A DNA stretch of 64,000 nucleotides, taken from Halichoerus grypus (Eukaryota; Chordata; Mammalia; Carnivora; Phocidae). Within the stretch, counting starts at the first letter, position 1. Every line of letters begins with the position of its first letter. Under the pieces are notes generated by a model. The model ran no database searches, had not been told where the DNA came from, and was given only the letters and a program-made list of their open reading frames with translations. Position numbers and translations under genes: made by a program. Location of the stretch: NCBI RefSeq assembly GCF_964656455.1, contig NC_135714.1:64257850-64321849 (forward strand), in the 5' to 3' direction. Shown piece by piece: positions 11,581 to 23,040 of the stretch.

Positions 11581-11993
11581 TGATATGGTTTTGGAATATA
11601 GGTGAGGTTCAGTTGGGGTGGAGTCCAGAGCCGACTACCAAGAAAGAATTCTTGAGAGTCTTTGGAGCAAAATGGTTTATTAAAGCACGGGGACAGGACC
11701 CGTGGGCAGAAAGAGCTGCTGCCCTGGGTTGTGAGGGGTGGCTGATTATATACTATGCGGTTGGGGGAGGTAAGGAAAAAGGGAGGTTTCCAAAGAACTT
11801 TCATATACTAAAGAGGACCTGCAAGATACCTGAGGCCTTGCCATTGTCAAGTTAATGTTGTTTACCTGTCTAGTAAGGCATTAACATTAAGATAGCCTGG
11901 AACTTCCTGGAGGACCATTACGTTCTGCCCACTTTAAGTATCTGTCGATGGGCTGCAGGTTATAAAGACATTTAATTGTATTTACACTTCCTT
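11581..11993 (-). mobile_element. Endogenous retrovirus LTR, copy 1 (truncated)
   Basis: It shares long stretches with the LTRs at 13314-13893 and 16310-16752: 'agaaagaattcttgag', 'acaggacccgtgggcagaaa', 'gattatata', 'gggctgcaggttat'. The minus strand carries an AATAAA in 'gctttaataaacc', so the LTR is read on minus. Its minus-strand start, at the right, lacks the final 'tttgtttcccacatca' seen in the other copies, so this end is cut off. The 106-codon plus frame overlapping it is not a gene. Confidence 0.8.
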
Positions 11994-12677
11994 CTGGAAG
12001 CTATTGCTGAGGCTTTTGTAAGTAAACTGAGGGAGACTATGTCTTGCAGAGCATTGTGATCTCTATAAGTTAACTATTTGTTTTTTCTTTAGGACAGCCA
12101 GGAGTGCCTGAGGAATGTCACATATATACACCATGGGGGAGGTTGTGGGGTGTCAGCTTCCACTTTGTCCTCAACTTGTCTTCTGTTCCCTCATCAGTAT
12201 TAGCATTTTTTGCACCTGTTCTGAGCCCCAATTCCCAGGGAACTGTACAAAGAGGGTGAGCTGATATATGCACACTTAGTGACTTGTATTACAGGAGAAG
12301 AATCCTGAGTATAGAGAACCCCAATTTTTCTCTAATGGGCAGTAAGTATGCCTGCCTTTTGCTCCAGAGGGGAGACACTATATCTTACAAAGTTGGAAGC
12401 AAAGTTGCCTTTTACTCCAGGGGTAGGTATATCTTCCAAGGCTGTTCACTAGACAAACATACTTGAAAAGATATTCTAGGATAAAGGACAGTCAGGATCT
12501 TTGCTAGCAATACCTGTAGAAATGGGAGAGCTGTGGAGAATTGTTTTCCAAACAACTCTTGCCTTTTTTGTCCACTTATCTGACTTGGTCTCTTACGGCT
12601 GATAGAACCCTGTCATTTTCCCCATTCTGGCTCCCTTTACACCATTTTCTCGAGGCTTTTTTCTTACTCCTTTGACT
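11994..12677. other. Unassigned DNA after LTR copy 1
   Basis: No gene was recognised. The segment could be degraded proviral sequence, but I see no gag, pol or env motif. A short frame at 12284-12466 has no recognisable feature. Confidence 0.4.
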
Positions 12678-13085
12678 TTTTATTCATTCTTCCCTTCATT
12701 TGTCAAATAATGTTTTGAATAGGTAATAAGCTACAGGTAGTCTTACAGGCTCTGAGAAGTGCACCTTTGCTTTCAGGCTAATTGGGGAATTAGATAATAA
12801 ATAAGATAAATAAATGAAATAATACATAGTATGTTAGATAGATGGTGGCAACTGCTTAAGAGAAAATTAATGCAGAGAAAAGGTAGAGGGGAGTTGGGAG
12901 ATGAGTGTGGGTTGCAGTGTGAGAACAAAAGCTGAGGAAGTAACATTTGAATACAAATATGAAGGAAGTGAGTAAATCTTGAGGCTGTTTACGGTATCCT
13001 GAATGGAAGAGGTCTAAGAAAAGCCAACAGGAAATGCAAGGCCTTGAGTCTGGAGTTGGCCCCCTGTGTCTGAGGAACAGTAAAA
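12678..13085 (-). mobile_element. L2 LINE 3' region, antisense
   Basis: Reading on plus, it begins with a reversed L2 tail ('ttattcattcttcccttcat'). It continues through 'aataaataagataaataaat', 'gtaacatttgaata' and 'gcaaggccttgagt', the usual order of a reversed L2 3' end. It is strongly diverged and non-coding. Confidence 0.65.
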
Positions 13086-13313
13086 AGACACAAATGCTTA
13101 CCTGTTTTATGTCCGGCTTCCAAAGGTCATCCCAACTCTGACAATATAAATTTATTTTTTTCTTCTATAAATTTTGGTTTAATAAAAACTTATCAATGCT
13201 GTATTTGCTATCAAAGAGGGGAATAGAAAGTTGCCTTTTCAAAGAATGCTATTAGTAAATACACTGACATTCATATAGAATATAAGAGAGACAACATGAA
13301 TCCGGACGATTAG

Positions 13314-13893
13314 TGATGTAGGAAAGATGTTAGGGTTCAAAGCTGATGGCTAAGAAAGAATTCTTGAGATGTCTTTGGTGCAAAAGGGTGGTTTTATTCA
13401 AGCGTGGGACAGGACCCGTCGGCAGAAAGAGCTGCACTGGGGTCATGAGGAGTGACCCATTATATACTTTCAAGTTGAGGAGGGAGTTAGAGACAGAACA
13501 AACTGCCATGGTATTTTGGAAACAAGGTTTCTAGGACCCTGAGGGGGCTAGCTTTTGTTGGGAAAGGTCATTTATTATTGTTTAGTAAACCCTCAGTCAT
13601 GAGACACTTCAGATGTATATCAGGGTGCCATATGCTTGAGGATGATTCCTAACCTATATAGGGGGGAGGGGATAGAGAAAAAGGGAGCTTCCAAAGGAAT
13701 TTCTATACGTTTAAAGTAGACTCACAGGATCCTGGAGAGTCAGGCTAAGATTGCATTTTGCCCTTAGGAAAGTGTCAATATGGGGGCAGCTGAGTTCCCA
13801 GAGAAAGGTCACTTTGCCTGTTTCAGGGACTTGTCAATGGACTGTTAAGTAGTAAGGAAATTTAATCATTTGTTGCCTTTGTTTCCCACATCA
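13314..13893 (-). mobile_element. Solo endogenous retrovirus LTR, copy 2
   Basis: The element is bounded by inverted ends TGATGT...ACATCA and by an exact 5-bp target duplication, attag, at 13309-13313 and 13894-13898. No internal viral genes are attached, so it is a solo LTR. The minus strand holds an AATAAA in 'gcttgaataaaacc'. At 580 bp it is longer than the 443-bp copy 3 and carries a different middle portion (about 13485-13660). Short frames inside it have no viral protein motif. Confidence 0.85.
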
Positions 13894-13898
13894 ATTAG

Positions 13899-14520
13899 TA
13901 CATCAACATTTCATTGCAAGTGTATCATTCCATAGAGGTGGTAATAATACTTACTTAATATCACACTGCTTCTCTGAAGATGAATGCTTGGAAGAATATT
14001 TGTTTCACAGAAACTCTATATCAAACTACCGAGAACAAAATGTTCAAGTATTCAAAGGAATACTTGAAACAAATAAAATACTAGGAAAACGCTAGATATC
14101 TTTGGGCAGTGATGGTTATGTTTGGTTGTAGGAAAGTATATGTGATTTTTATCAAGAGTTCTTTTTAAATCTTAGAATTCAGGAATATATTATTTAATTA
14201 ACATTAGAGATGCTCACATAATGTTCATGTTTATTTGTAGATCTATAGTCCATATTAAAAGACATTCTAAAAGTGGTGAGTATAATAAAATCCAAGCTGT
14301 TAAAATACCATTTTTAACTTTATTCAAAGAAATCTGATCAGAACACTACTTCATACTGAAGTATGTTCCTTTCCCAAGGAGAGTTAGGCAAGAGTTTATA
14401 AAATAATTGACTAATTGTGTGTGTGTGTGTGTGTTTGAGAAAGAGAGAGTGAAGGAGAAGTGGAAGGAAGAGGAAGGGCTGGTTTCTTTACACATTTTTT
14501 AAGGGGATTGTTGTTGGCCT
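13899..14520. other. Unassigned DNA with a short GT repeat
   Basis: No gene or named repeat was recognised. It includes a (GT)n tract at about 14416-14434, followed by a purine-rich run. Confidence 0.5.
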
Positions 14521-14713
14521 TTTTTTTTTAAAGATTTTATTTATTTGACAGCGAGAGAGACAGTGAGAGAGGGAACACAAGCAGGGGGGAGTGGGAGAGG
14601 GAGAAGCAGGCCCCCCGCTGAGCAGGGAGCCCAATGTGGGGCTCAATCCCAGGACCTTGGGATCACAACCCTAGCCGAAGGTAGAGGCTTAACGACAGCT
14701 ACCCAGTTGCCCT
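14521..14713 (-). mobile_element. SINEC
   Basis: The T-rich tail is at the left ('aaagattttatttatttgac' on plus) and the tRNA-like head at the right. The head is damaged: the part near 14680-14713 has lost bases relative to other copies. No clean target duplication was found. Confidence 0.9.
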
Positions 14714-15152
14714 GTTTAAATTATATTTCAAGGGTGCAGTCAGTCTTTAAAAATGTCTTTCTTCTATTTCTGTGACAAATATAAGTGAACGTTCTTGTGG
14801 TAATACTGATTCTGAACCTTCAAGTGTTTTAAAATATTAAATATTTTCCTTGAGCCAACACAGTTGCTTTGCTCATCCTAGTTCTTTCGGATTCAAACTC
14901 CTTCACTAACTCTATCAGTACCCATTAAAATATTTTAATTAAGCTTCTCAGAAGCTGAAAAAAATGTCAGTCACGTCCACTATTTTGAAAGCCAACAACA
15001 GGGGCACAAATAGAACTATCTGAATTCTGGTAATTCTGTAAAAGAGCCATTTCCAACAATTAAAATACAGGTAATACATATTCATTTGCTACCACCTACT
15101 TGGGTGAACAAAATTTATCATTGTATTTATTATTATAAAAAATTAAGGAGAT

Positions 15153-15259
15153 GGAGCACCTGGCTGGCTCAGTAGGTGGAGCATGCAACTCTTGATCTTG
15201 GAGTTATGTGTTCGAGCCCTATGTTGGGTATAGAGATTACTTAAAACTTTTAAAAAAAT
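15153..15259 (+). mobile_element. Short old SINEC variant
   Basis: The head 'ggagcacctggctggctcag' is followed by 'caactcttgatcttgg' and 'tagagattacttaaaa'. This is a short form without the pyrimidine-rich body of the young copies. A 7-bp duplication, aggagat, lies at 15146-15152 and 15261-15267 in a wider, similar context. Confidence 0.85.
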
Positions 15260-15555
15260 CAGGAGATCATCTCTAGAAGTCCTGGTAAAGATTTGGTTAT
15301 AGCCATTTCAAACATAAAACCATAGACTAAAAGCATTATGTTCACAGAAGAAATTTCATGTTTTTTATTAAAAGTTTTGAAAAAAATTTGGAAGGTATTT
15401 AAAATCTTCCCTAATACTTTGCATTTTAGTTAAATTATAGTCATAAAATACAATGAAAATGCAGGACTTTTCTACCAAGCCCCATCTAGATGCTGCTAAT
15501 TTCACTATTTTGAAAATTTTATTTTTATGTGTGTCATTAAAAAAAAGGTTGTGAG

Positions 15556-15731
15556 GGACGCCTGGGTAGCTCAGTTGGTTAAGCTTCTGCCTTTGGCTCA
15601 GGTCATGATCCCAGGGTCCTGGGATCGAGTCCTAAGACGGGCTCTTTGCTCTGCAGGGAGCCTGCTTCTCCCTCTGCCCGCCACTTCCCCTGCTTGTGCT
15701 CTCTCTCTGACAAATCAATAAATAAAATCTT
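15556..15731 (+). mobile_element. SINEC, plus orientation
   Basis: A full-length copy flanked by an exact 14-bp target duplication, aaaaaggttgtgag, at 15542-15555 and 15732-15745. The tail has two AATAAA-type units. A 64-codon frame overlapping it is simply the SINE read through. Confidence 0.95.
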
Positions 15732-15745
15732 AAAAAGGTTGTGAG

Positions 15746-16130
15746 CCATTTCTATATAGTTCAATGGGGGGAGACTGTTGAATCAATAATTAGCAGGATT
15801 ATAAGGACTGAAAAAAAGCAACATTTTTCAAAATAGGCAGTGATGAAGGTAGCAGAAAGTTTTACTAAAAGTTGGATAATTTTCATCAGAATAAAAACAA
15901 ATGAGAAATCTAAAGTAGATTAAGGATGATAACTTCTTGGTGGGAAGTTGAAAAAGCTTTGTCGAATTTTATGTAGCTTTTTAGTAACTGAGAAACACAT
16001 GGAGTGTTTCTGTAATGCACTGAGCATTTGGAAGGGGAGCGGTCTCCCAGTGCTGAACCCAACCTAGCTGCTAGCACCCACCCAGCCAATTTCTTGCTTA
16101 GGTAATTATTTGTTGAGTGAATGGGGGTTG
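15746..16130. other. Unassigned DNA
   Basis: No gene, RNA or named repeat was recognised between the SINE and the MaLR LTR. Confidence 0.5.
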
Positions 16131-16309
16131 TATTAGTCTGCTCAGGCTGCCATTACAGAGTATCACAGACTGGGTGGCTTAAACAACGGAAATTCATTTT
16201 GTCACAGTTTTGGTAGCTAGAAGTCCAAGATCAAAATGTGGGCAGGGTTGGTTTCTTCCGAGGCTTCTCTCCTTGGCTTATAGAGGGCTGCCTTCTTGCT
16301 GTGTGCAAG

Positions 16310-16752
16310 TGATGTCGTTTTTGAATGTAGGTGAGGTTGGTGGGGGCTGGAGCCGAGACGACCAGGAAAGAATTCTTGAGATGTCTTAACGTGCAAAATG
16401 GTGGCTTTATTAAAGCAGGGGGACAGGACCCATGGGCTTTAGAAAGAGAAGCTGCTACTGCTGCCTGGGAATTGTGAGGAGCAACTGATTATATACGTTG
16501 GGGTTGCGGGAAGTAAAGATAAGGGAAGTTCCAAAAGGATTTTCATATGTTAAAGAAGACTCACTGGATACCAGAGGCCTTGCTATTGTCAAACTAAGGT
16601 TGTTTTTCCCTCTAGCAAGGCATTCACATTAAGACAGTTAGGAGTTTCCTGGAGGGACATACTCTGCCTGCCTTAAGTATTTGTCATTGGGCTGCAGGTT
16701 ATATGGACATTTACTTTTACCTACATTTCCTTTGCCTTTGTTTCCCACATCA
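16310..16752 (-). mobile_element. Solo endogenous retrovirus LTR, copy 3
   Basis: The ends are TGATGT...ACATCA, with a 4-bp duplication, caag, at 16306-16309 and 16753-16756. The minus strand contains 'gctttaataaagcc', a poly(A) signal. It is 443 bp with no internal viral genes. It lies within the older MaLR LTR, so it inserted later. Confidence 0.85.
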
Positions 16753-16795
16753 CAAGCATCCTTGGCATCTCTTTGTGTGTCTGAATCTCCTCTTG

Positions 16796-17170
16796 TTTTT
16801 TTTTTTTTTTTCCGTGTAGCTCCTTTAATTCATCAAATTCTATACTTTATTTATTTATTTTAAAATTTTTTTATTGTTATGTTAATCCCCATACATTACA
16901 TCATTAGTTTTAGATGTAGTGTTCCATGATTCATTGTGCATAACACCCAGTGCTCCATGCAGAACGTGCCCTCCTTAATACCCATCACCAGGCTAACCCA
17001 ACCTCCCACCCCCCTCCCCTCTAGAACCCTCAGTTTGTTTCTCAGAGTCCATCGTCTCTCATGGTTCGTCTCCCCCTCCGATTTCCCCCCTTCATTCTTC
17101 CCCTCCTGCTACCTTCTTCTTTTTTTTTTTTCTTAACATATATTGCATTATTTGTTTCAGAGGTACAGAT
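16796..17170 (-). mobile_element. Carnivore L1 3' UTR fragment with an extra 3' segment
   Basis: From about 16866 to 17170 the minus strand is carnivore L1 3' UTR. It ends with 'aacataacaataaaa' and contains, on plus, 'acacccagtgctcc' and 'accatcaccagg'-type landmarks. Beyond the L1 end, on the 3' side (16812-16865 on plus), come about 54 bases not typical of L1, then a 16-base poly-T (16796-16811). The layout suggests a short 3' transduction. No coding sequence is left. Confidence 0.8.
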
Positions 17171-17330
17171 CTGAGGACACCAGTTAGCTTGGAATAGGGC
17201 CCACCCATATACCTTATTTAATTTTTATCACCTCTGTAAATGCCCTGTCTCCAAGTACAGTCACATTCTGGGATACTGGAGAATGGGACTTCAACAGAGG
17301 AATTTTAGGGAGATGCGGTTCAGCCCCCCC

Positions 17331-20300
17331 GAATAGGGGTCTAGCAGTGCAATTGAGACTATTGCCAAGAACTCATTTTCAAATATTTAGTTGAGTTTAT
17401 ATTTTGCATAGGAATGATTTTCATGTTATTCAGTAATGTTAAAGAAAACAGTTCTGTCTGGTACATTATTATCTAATTATCTACTTTCATTTAAACTCAC
17501 TTTTTTAAATGCTTGATGTAGAGTTTATTTTCAGTCTTTTGACAACATAATTGATCCCTTTCCTCTTTTCACTTTTTTACACGATTAAGGGATAGAAAGT
17601 TCCAGTGATAGATGAGCTTAGATTAATTTAATTTCTTTCTGACCTTCATATATTACTCTAAACACACTATGCTATTGAGAAGATGGAGCTTCCTTTAAGA
17701 CTGACTGCGTTGATCTGATCTAATCAATGAAAGATGAGTTCCATCAGACCTAAAGCCTGAGCCTGTTATTTGGAAAATTGTTCCTAGGAAACTGGCTTTC
17801 GACCACATCCTGTGGTAAACACTGAGGAATGTGGTAGGTATGTTACCTGTTCACTTGTGCCTGGTGGGCCCAAGAAGAGTTGATGGAGATAGAAAGTATA
17901 AACCCACAGAAGAAATATAAAAGCAATTTCTAGAAGGTCTTAGGAGATTTTTGCCTCACAGAGACATTATCCTGATGATAGATGTTTTGTGGGGCCTGGA
18001 GGCTGGGAAGCCTGCCCTTTGCCTGGGAGTGCTGCTGCGTCACAGATGGTGTATATAGTAAGCTGTGTGTTGAAACCTGAGTCCTTTTTTTACATTAAAG
18101 GAACATGTAGCCTTAACATGGCTCTGTGGGTATCTTTTCGTCAACTGTATCATACTGTTGGGGCAAACAGGCGCCTTAGCTAATCATTTTATTCTCCACT
18201 TGTTGCTCTTCATACAGAGGAACACCCAACAGAATAAATTATAGGATGTGTGAATCCAAATCAGTGTTTTCTGGCTGCTGCCATTTCTGGGAGAGCAAAG
18301 GGGATAAAATTCATTTTAGAATCTCTTCTGAAACTTTGTTGGTCTCTTAGGTTTGTAAAGGCCACGGGTATCCTGTATGGAACTAGCTGAGTTATGTTAA
18401 CATGCTGCTGTTTGGGTAAAGACTGTTGTAAAATACACTTGATAGTTGGTTATTTTAGATGACGGAAAGTTAATGCCTTTTGGAGCTAAAGCTATTATTG
18501 TTAATATTGTTAACATTAAAAGGGCCATAAAACGAAGCTGAATGAGAACAATGTGGTACAACAATAAGTTTGAAGAATAATGTAATTAAATTATTACATT
18601 TTACTTGATTGCTTGTTAAGCAGTAGAAGTTGTGGGGGTAGATTATGGGATTTGTTTGAAGGGATATAACACATTTCCCCAAATGAAAACATCTGTCCAC
18701 ATTGGTGTTTTCCATTAGTCATCTACAGAGATGTTAATTTAACTTAAAACAATTCACACTACTCTGTTGATGATTAATTTTAAAATGATGTTTGTATTAT
18801 TAGTTGAAGTCAGAGACACTATGAGAAATGGTAGTAAAAACAGATGGCCAGGATGATACATTTAGTACTTAGAATGTTTACATTAAAGCAGCCCCTCATG
18901 TTTCCATAGGGCTTGAGAACAGAGAAGAAACTAAAATTGGCACAGATTATTAAAATGCCTGACTCAGAGAGTCAGTGTAAACCCTGAGTAGGTCTCATAG
19001 AAACTGCAATCTTATCAAGTTTCATGTGATTGACATAACATGCACCCACCTACTCGTCTACAGGGCATTGGAGGAAGCAGTGAGAGTTCAATCACTTTTC
19101 TTTATACATAAGGAAAGGTTTTGAAAGCATAAAGACTGTTAGATCATGCTTTGGTCTCCTGAACCTTGCATATCACAAACATTCCAATTTTTAATAGGCA
19201 GAGGAGCATTTTTCTGAGCATTCAGGCAGAGACAATTAAACTCCTGTAAGAGTACCCAGGCTAAGAGATGAGTTCTTATATATCATTTGCTCTCAAATTT
19301 TCGTGTGGCTGTATCCTGTCCTATAAATCTTTAATTAGTCAGTGGCATGGCCCAGTAATTTAAATTTTTAACAAGCTTTCCAAATGTTCTAAAGATTGAT
19401 TTATAAAACTTCTCATATACCTATTCCTCCAAATAATCCTGCAGCCTTGATGTTCATTTTTACCCACCTAGCTGTTTTCCTAGCATTTTAGCTTTACAGC
19501 AGCTTAAAAGGTTAGAGAAGATTTTTGGCTCATGATGGCACACTAATCACATGAGGCTATGTCCTTTACTATCTCAGACGCCTCACTTAAAGGGGTTAAA
19601 ACATATAAACACCTCATAATGAAGATAACGGGAGGTGAGTGTTAATAGTTGACAATTTTCAGCAATTCTCTGGCAGACAGAAAACAGTCTGGAGAGAGGT
19701 ATTGGGAGAAACAGCACAGTGGAGCCAGACCCCATGGAAGAGTTGATCTGCCCCGCTGAATCCCGAAGAGATTCAAGACTCAGGAACGCTAGGTCTGATG
19801 AAGCCTAGGAGTGAAGAGTGAGTTGAAAAAGAACATTAGAGATCTATATATGAAAGATCACAATAATCTTGTATTTCACATGGTGGACCGAATACCTACC
19901 AATGATTATCAACCCACTTAGGCAAAATACTGGAGGGTTCTTCCCTTCAGAAGAAAGTGAAGAAGTTGCATGGGGACAGCTGGTGTGGGAGTTGGTGCCC
20001 CGATCAAAGATCTCAACATTCTGGGATATAGGCATTCTCAAGCATAAGGATCTGCTCATCACCAAAAAATCCCACCAGCACCCATATACATACTCCTATG
20101 TATTTAAGTTTTTATCATCTCATTTTTGAATGTGTGTAGACAACTATGGCTCAGTAGGTATTTGGGGAAACTTGAAACATAAGAAAAAAAAAAAACTAAG
20201 ATAAATGTGTAAAAAAATGCCCACAGATGCACACATGGGCACAAATGAACCACATACTTATTCAGATTACATGGAGTTTTTGGATACTTATTCAAATTAT

Positions 20301-20675
20301 ATGGGGATTTTAGTGAACTCTCCCACCATGCACTCATACACACTTTTACACTTTATTCAGTATTCTTAAGAACAATGATACAATAGCAACACTTGGTGAA
20401 CAACAACAAAAAAAATTAAAAAAAAGATAGTGCCATAAAAGATTTCAAAAGTAGGACCAGTAAAGTTGTGAAAAAGTCCTAGAGAGTAGAAAAAATATAT
20501 TGAATGACCTATTTCTTTTTGTAACATGCAGCCCCAGGGAATAAGCACCTCCTTGAAATATGTTTAAGGTTTTTTTTTAATGTTTAAGTTAAGTTAATTT
20601 TTTTCAGATATAAATTTTGGCAGTCACCAGTATATAATATTCAGTGATTCACATGTCAATGAATTATGCTTTCAT
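17331..20675. other. Unassigned DNA, about 3.3 kb
   Basis: No gene was recognised. Small overlapping frames at 18470-18715 and 19844-20343 show no domain or conserved motif. At about 19288-19400 the words 'ctcaaattttcgtgtgg' and 'taacaagctttccaaatg' hint at a decayed MER5-type DNA transposon. Otherwise there is no named repeat and no SINE. Confidence 0.45.
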
Positions 20676-20735
20676 TGAATGAATGAATGAATAAATAATG
20701 AATATAATGAATGAATAATGAATTATTCATTCATT
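20676..20735. repeat. (GAAT)n-like tract with perfect inverted repeat
   Basis: GAAT-type units run to about 20719. The arms aatgaatgaataat (20706-20719) and attattcattcatt (20722-20735) are exact inverted repeats with a 2-base loop. The right arm is also the reversed tail of the adjacent L2. Confidence 0.85.
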
Positions 20736-21985
20736 ATCAAGAATTAATTGAACATCTACTATATATCCATCATTACTCTAAAGACCAAATAGTAATAAAA
20801 ACTGATCAAAACATATAAAAATTCCTGTATCCGTGGAGCTCATATTTTAGTTGGGGAACATAGTAGACAGTAAACAAAAAATCAAAGATATAGAATAGAT
20901 GGTCATAAGTGCTCTGGAAGAAAAATAAAGCATGTAAAGGAGATAAAAAGGTGTTGGGTGTGCGGTTGTAGTTTTAAAAAAGATGATCAAGAAAGACCTA
21001 ATTTAGAAGATGACATTTGGGCAAAAAGGAACCAAGGTAAGAAGCCATAAGAATATAAGGAAAGATACTCAAATGCAGATGAGAAACAAGCCAATACTCT
21101 AAGGCAATCGCCAACTTGGTGTGCTTGGAAACTTGTGAGAGGCTGCTGAGGCTGGCATGTGGAATGATTTAAAGGTAAATGAGGCTGGAGAAATAAGCTG
21201 GTGGGGCAGATTCATGACAGGCCTTACTGTAGAATGTGGCTTCCACTGTTGAGATATGAAACCATTGGAGGGCTTTGCTCAGAGGGCTGACAAAAACTTA
21301 TATAAAGGATCTCTCTCTGGCTGTAATACAAACAGATTGTAGTGGGCATAAGAATGGAAGCAAGGATCTCAGGGAGAGGATATTGTAATAAGTCAAGCAA
21401 GAGATGATGCCACATGGACCATGATGGTAATGGTGAAGGGGGTGAGGTGTGTCTGGGGTCTGGATGTATTTTGGAGATAGAAAAAATAGGCTTTTCCAAT
21501 GATTGAATGTAAGGTGTGAAGAGGAGGAAGACTCAAGGATGACTTCAGGTGTTTTACTGAGCATCTGGAAGGGTGAAATAACCATTCAATGAGAGAAGAC
21601 AGTGGGAGAAGGATTTTATGGAGTTGGAATTTGGAGTTTGTGTTTCAGACATATCAAGTTAGAGAGGCATGTAGAAATCCAAGGGGCAATGGAGAGGGTG
21701 GCTGGATAAACATTTTGGAGTTCAATGGAGAGTTCTGGGTTGGAGATACTAATTTGTGGGCCATACAGGTATGGTGGTATTTAAAGTCATATGAATCGGT
21801 AAGAGAGAAAAGGTACAGGGAATAAGCCCTGTAACACTCCAACCTGTAGAGGTTTGCTTGGGCGATGAGGAAGAACTTAGTTGCAGAGGCCAGAAAGAGA
21901 ACAAAGAGGATGTGGTATTCTGGATACCAAGAGAGGAAAGTATTTTGAGGAGGAGGCAGTGATCAATCATTCCAAATGCTTTTAT
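20736..21985 (-). mobile_element. Long L2-type LINE 3' region, antisense
   Basis: This is the longest ancient LINE piece in the window, about 1.25 kb. On plus it passes 'gagctcatattttagttggg', 'gtgctctggaag', 'catgacaggcctt', 'aaccattggagggctttg', 'aagagatgatgcca', 'ctcaaggatgacttcagg', 'agtcatatgaatcggtaaga' and 'gtaacactccaacctgtaga'. That is the order of the reversed consensus I recall. The 60-95-codon frames in it are chance frames. Confidence 0.65.
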
Positions 21986-23040
21986 AAAAATGTTTTCATC
22001 TGCAAATGGGTAGCGGTAGTGCTCTTATTATTTTACAGGGCTATGAGAGTACATAAAAATGGAAGAGTTATACTGCACAAGTAGTTTGCATTATACCAAA
22101 ATGTAGCCACTTCAAATACAACTTTGAAGTAAGCAGAGTAGAAATAAATTATTCAGTTAACCACTAAATTGAAAGGCAAGGGTCATACTATTTGATGATC
22201 CACAGGCAGCATACCCACCCCCCCCAGCCCCTCCCTGCCAGTAAATCACAGGGGAAATTGAGTAACTGTCTTTGTTATTTGCCTATGTCCTAATAGCATT
22301 TCTGAAACCTGGAATCATTATTGGGGTATGTTGGAAAGTTGTTTTTGGTAATTTCCCTAGTTAGGGGAAGGGAGTCAAAGAGGCTGCCTTGGTGGTATTT
22401 AAAAACGTATTCTTTTGAATTTTCACACTTATGCAAAATTGAATGGGTGACAGATGTTTATCCACTGAATTCCTTTGGCTTGGATGAATTGTTAGAGTAG
22501 CAGGAAATATTCTTACTTTTAATACGTTCTTTGAGTACCTAGAGTGCTGTCAATACTTCATTTATTATAAATATATCAAGATGTGGTAAGTTAACTTGTT
22601 GAGATATTATTTGTTGGTTCTTGCATTTCCTTACGTCATTTATTTCCCTAGGGCTTCTCCTTAGGAGTCCTCAAGGGGAGAGAGAACTCTTCTTATTTTG
22701 AAAGTACGGAAGACGCAGAACAGAATTTATTCCCAATTTAGTAGGCTAGAGGTTGTCAGATCTTTTGAGGAGGAAGGGATCTATCCATCCGCACTTTGGA
22801 GTAGTACTGGGCACAGTGGGCCTAGCAAGCCTGTTCCCTAATGGTGGAGAGTCCCAATGTACATATTTTCGTACCTCAGGTGTGACACAGGAGCTGCCTT
22901 CAGCATCCTGGGCCCATGTGGCTGGAGGCAGCAAATGCCATTCTTCTGTGACTTCCAGGAGGCACTGGATTAAATTTATGTGCCAGAGTTCTATATGGTA
23001 CCATCATACCTCTTTTTCTTGCTCTTGATTCCTAGGCTAC
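21986..23040. other. Unassigned DNA
   Basis: No gene or firm repeat was recognised. A 91-codon plus frame (22753-23028) overlaps a 62-codon minus frame. Neither has a recognisable domain, and there is no promoter or splice context that would support a gene. Confidence 0.45.

Larger units (their letters stand above)
16131..17330 (-). mobile_element. ERVL-MaLR LTR split by two later insertions
   Basis: The pieces 16131-16309, 16757-16795 and about 17170-17330 together read as one old LTR. It begins 'tgtattagtctgctcaggct', passes 'aaacaacggaaattcatttt' and 'gaggacaccag', and ends near 'aggaattttagggagatgcg'. The poly(A) signal sense is on minus. It is interrupted by LTR copy 3 and by an L1 fragment. 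Confidence 0.75.

Noticed and set aside
11535..11855. 106-codon frame over LTR copy 1
   Set aside because: It begins before the LTR and runs into it on the strand opposite to the LTR. It is non-coding repeat sequence.
15556..15640. tRNA-like sequence
   Set aside because: It is the tRNA-derived head of a SINEC with promoter-box-like words. The tail and target duplication show a SINE, not a tRNA gene. The same applies to the other SINEC heads.
22753..23028. 91-codon frame with overlapping minus frame
   Set aside because: No recognisable domain, and the two strands are open over the same bases. There is no support for a gene.
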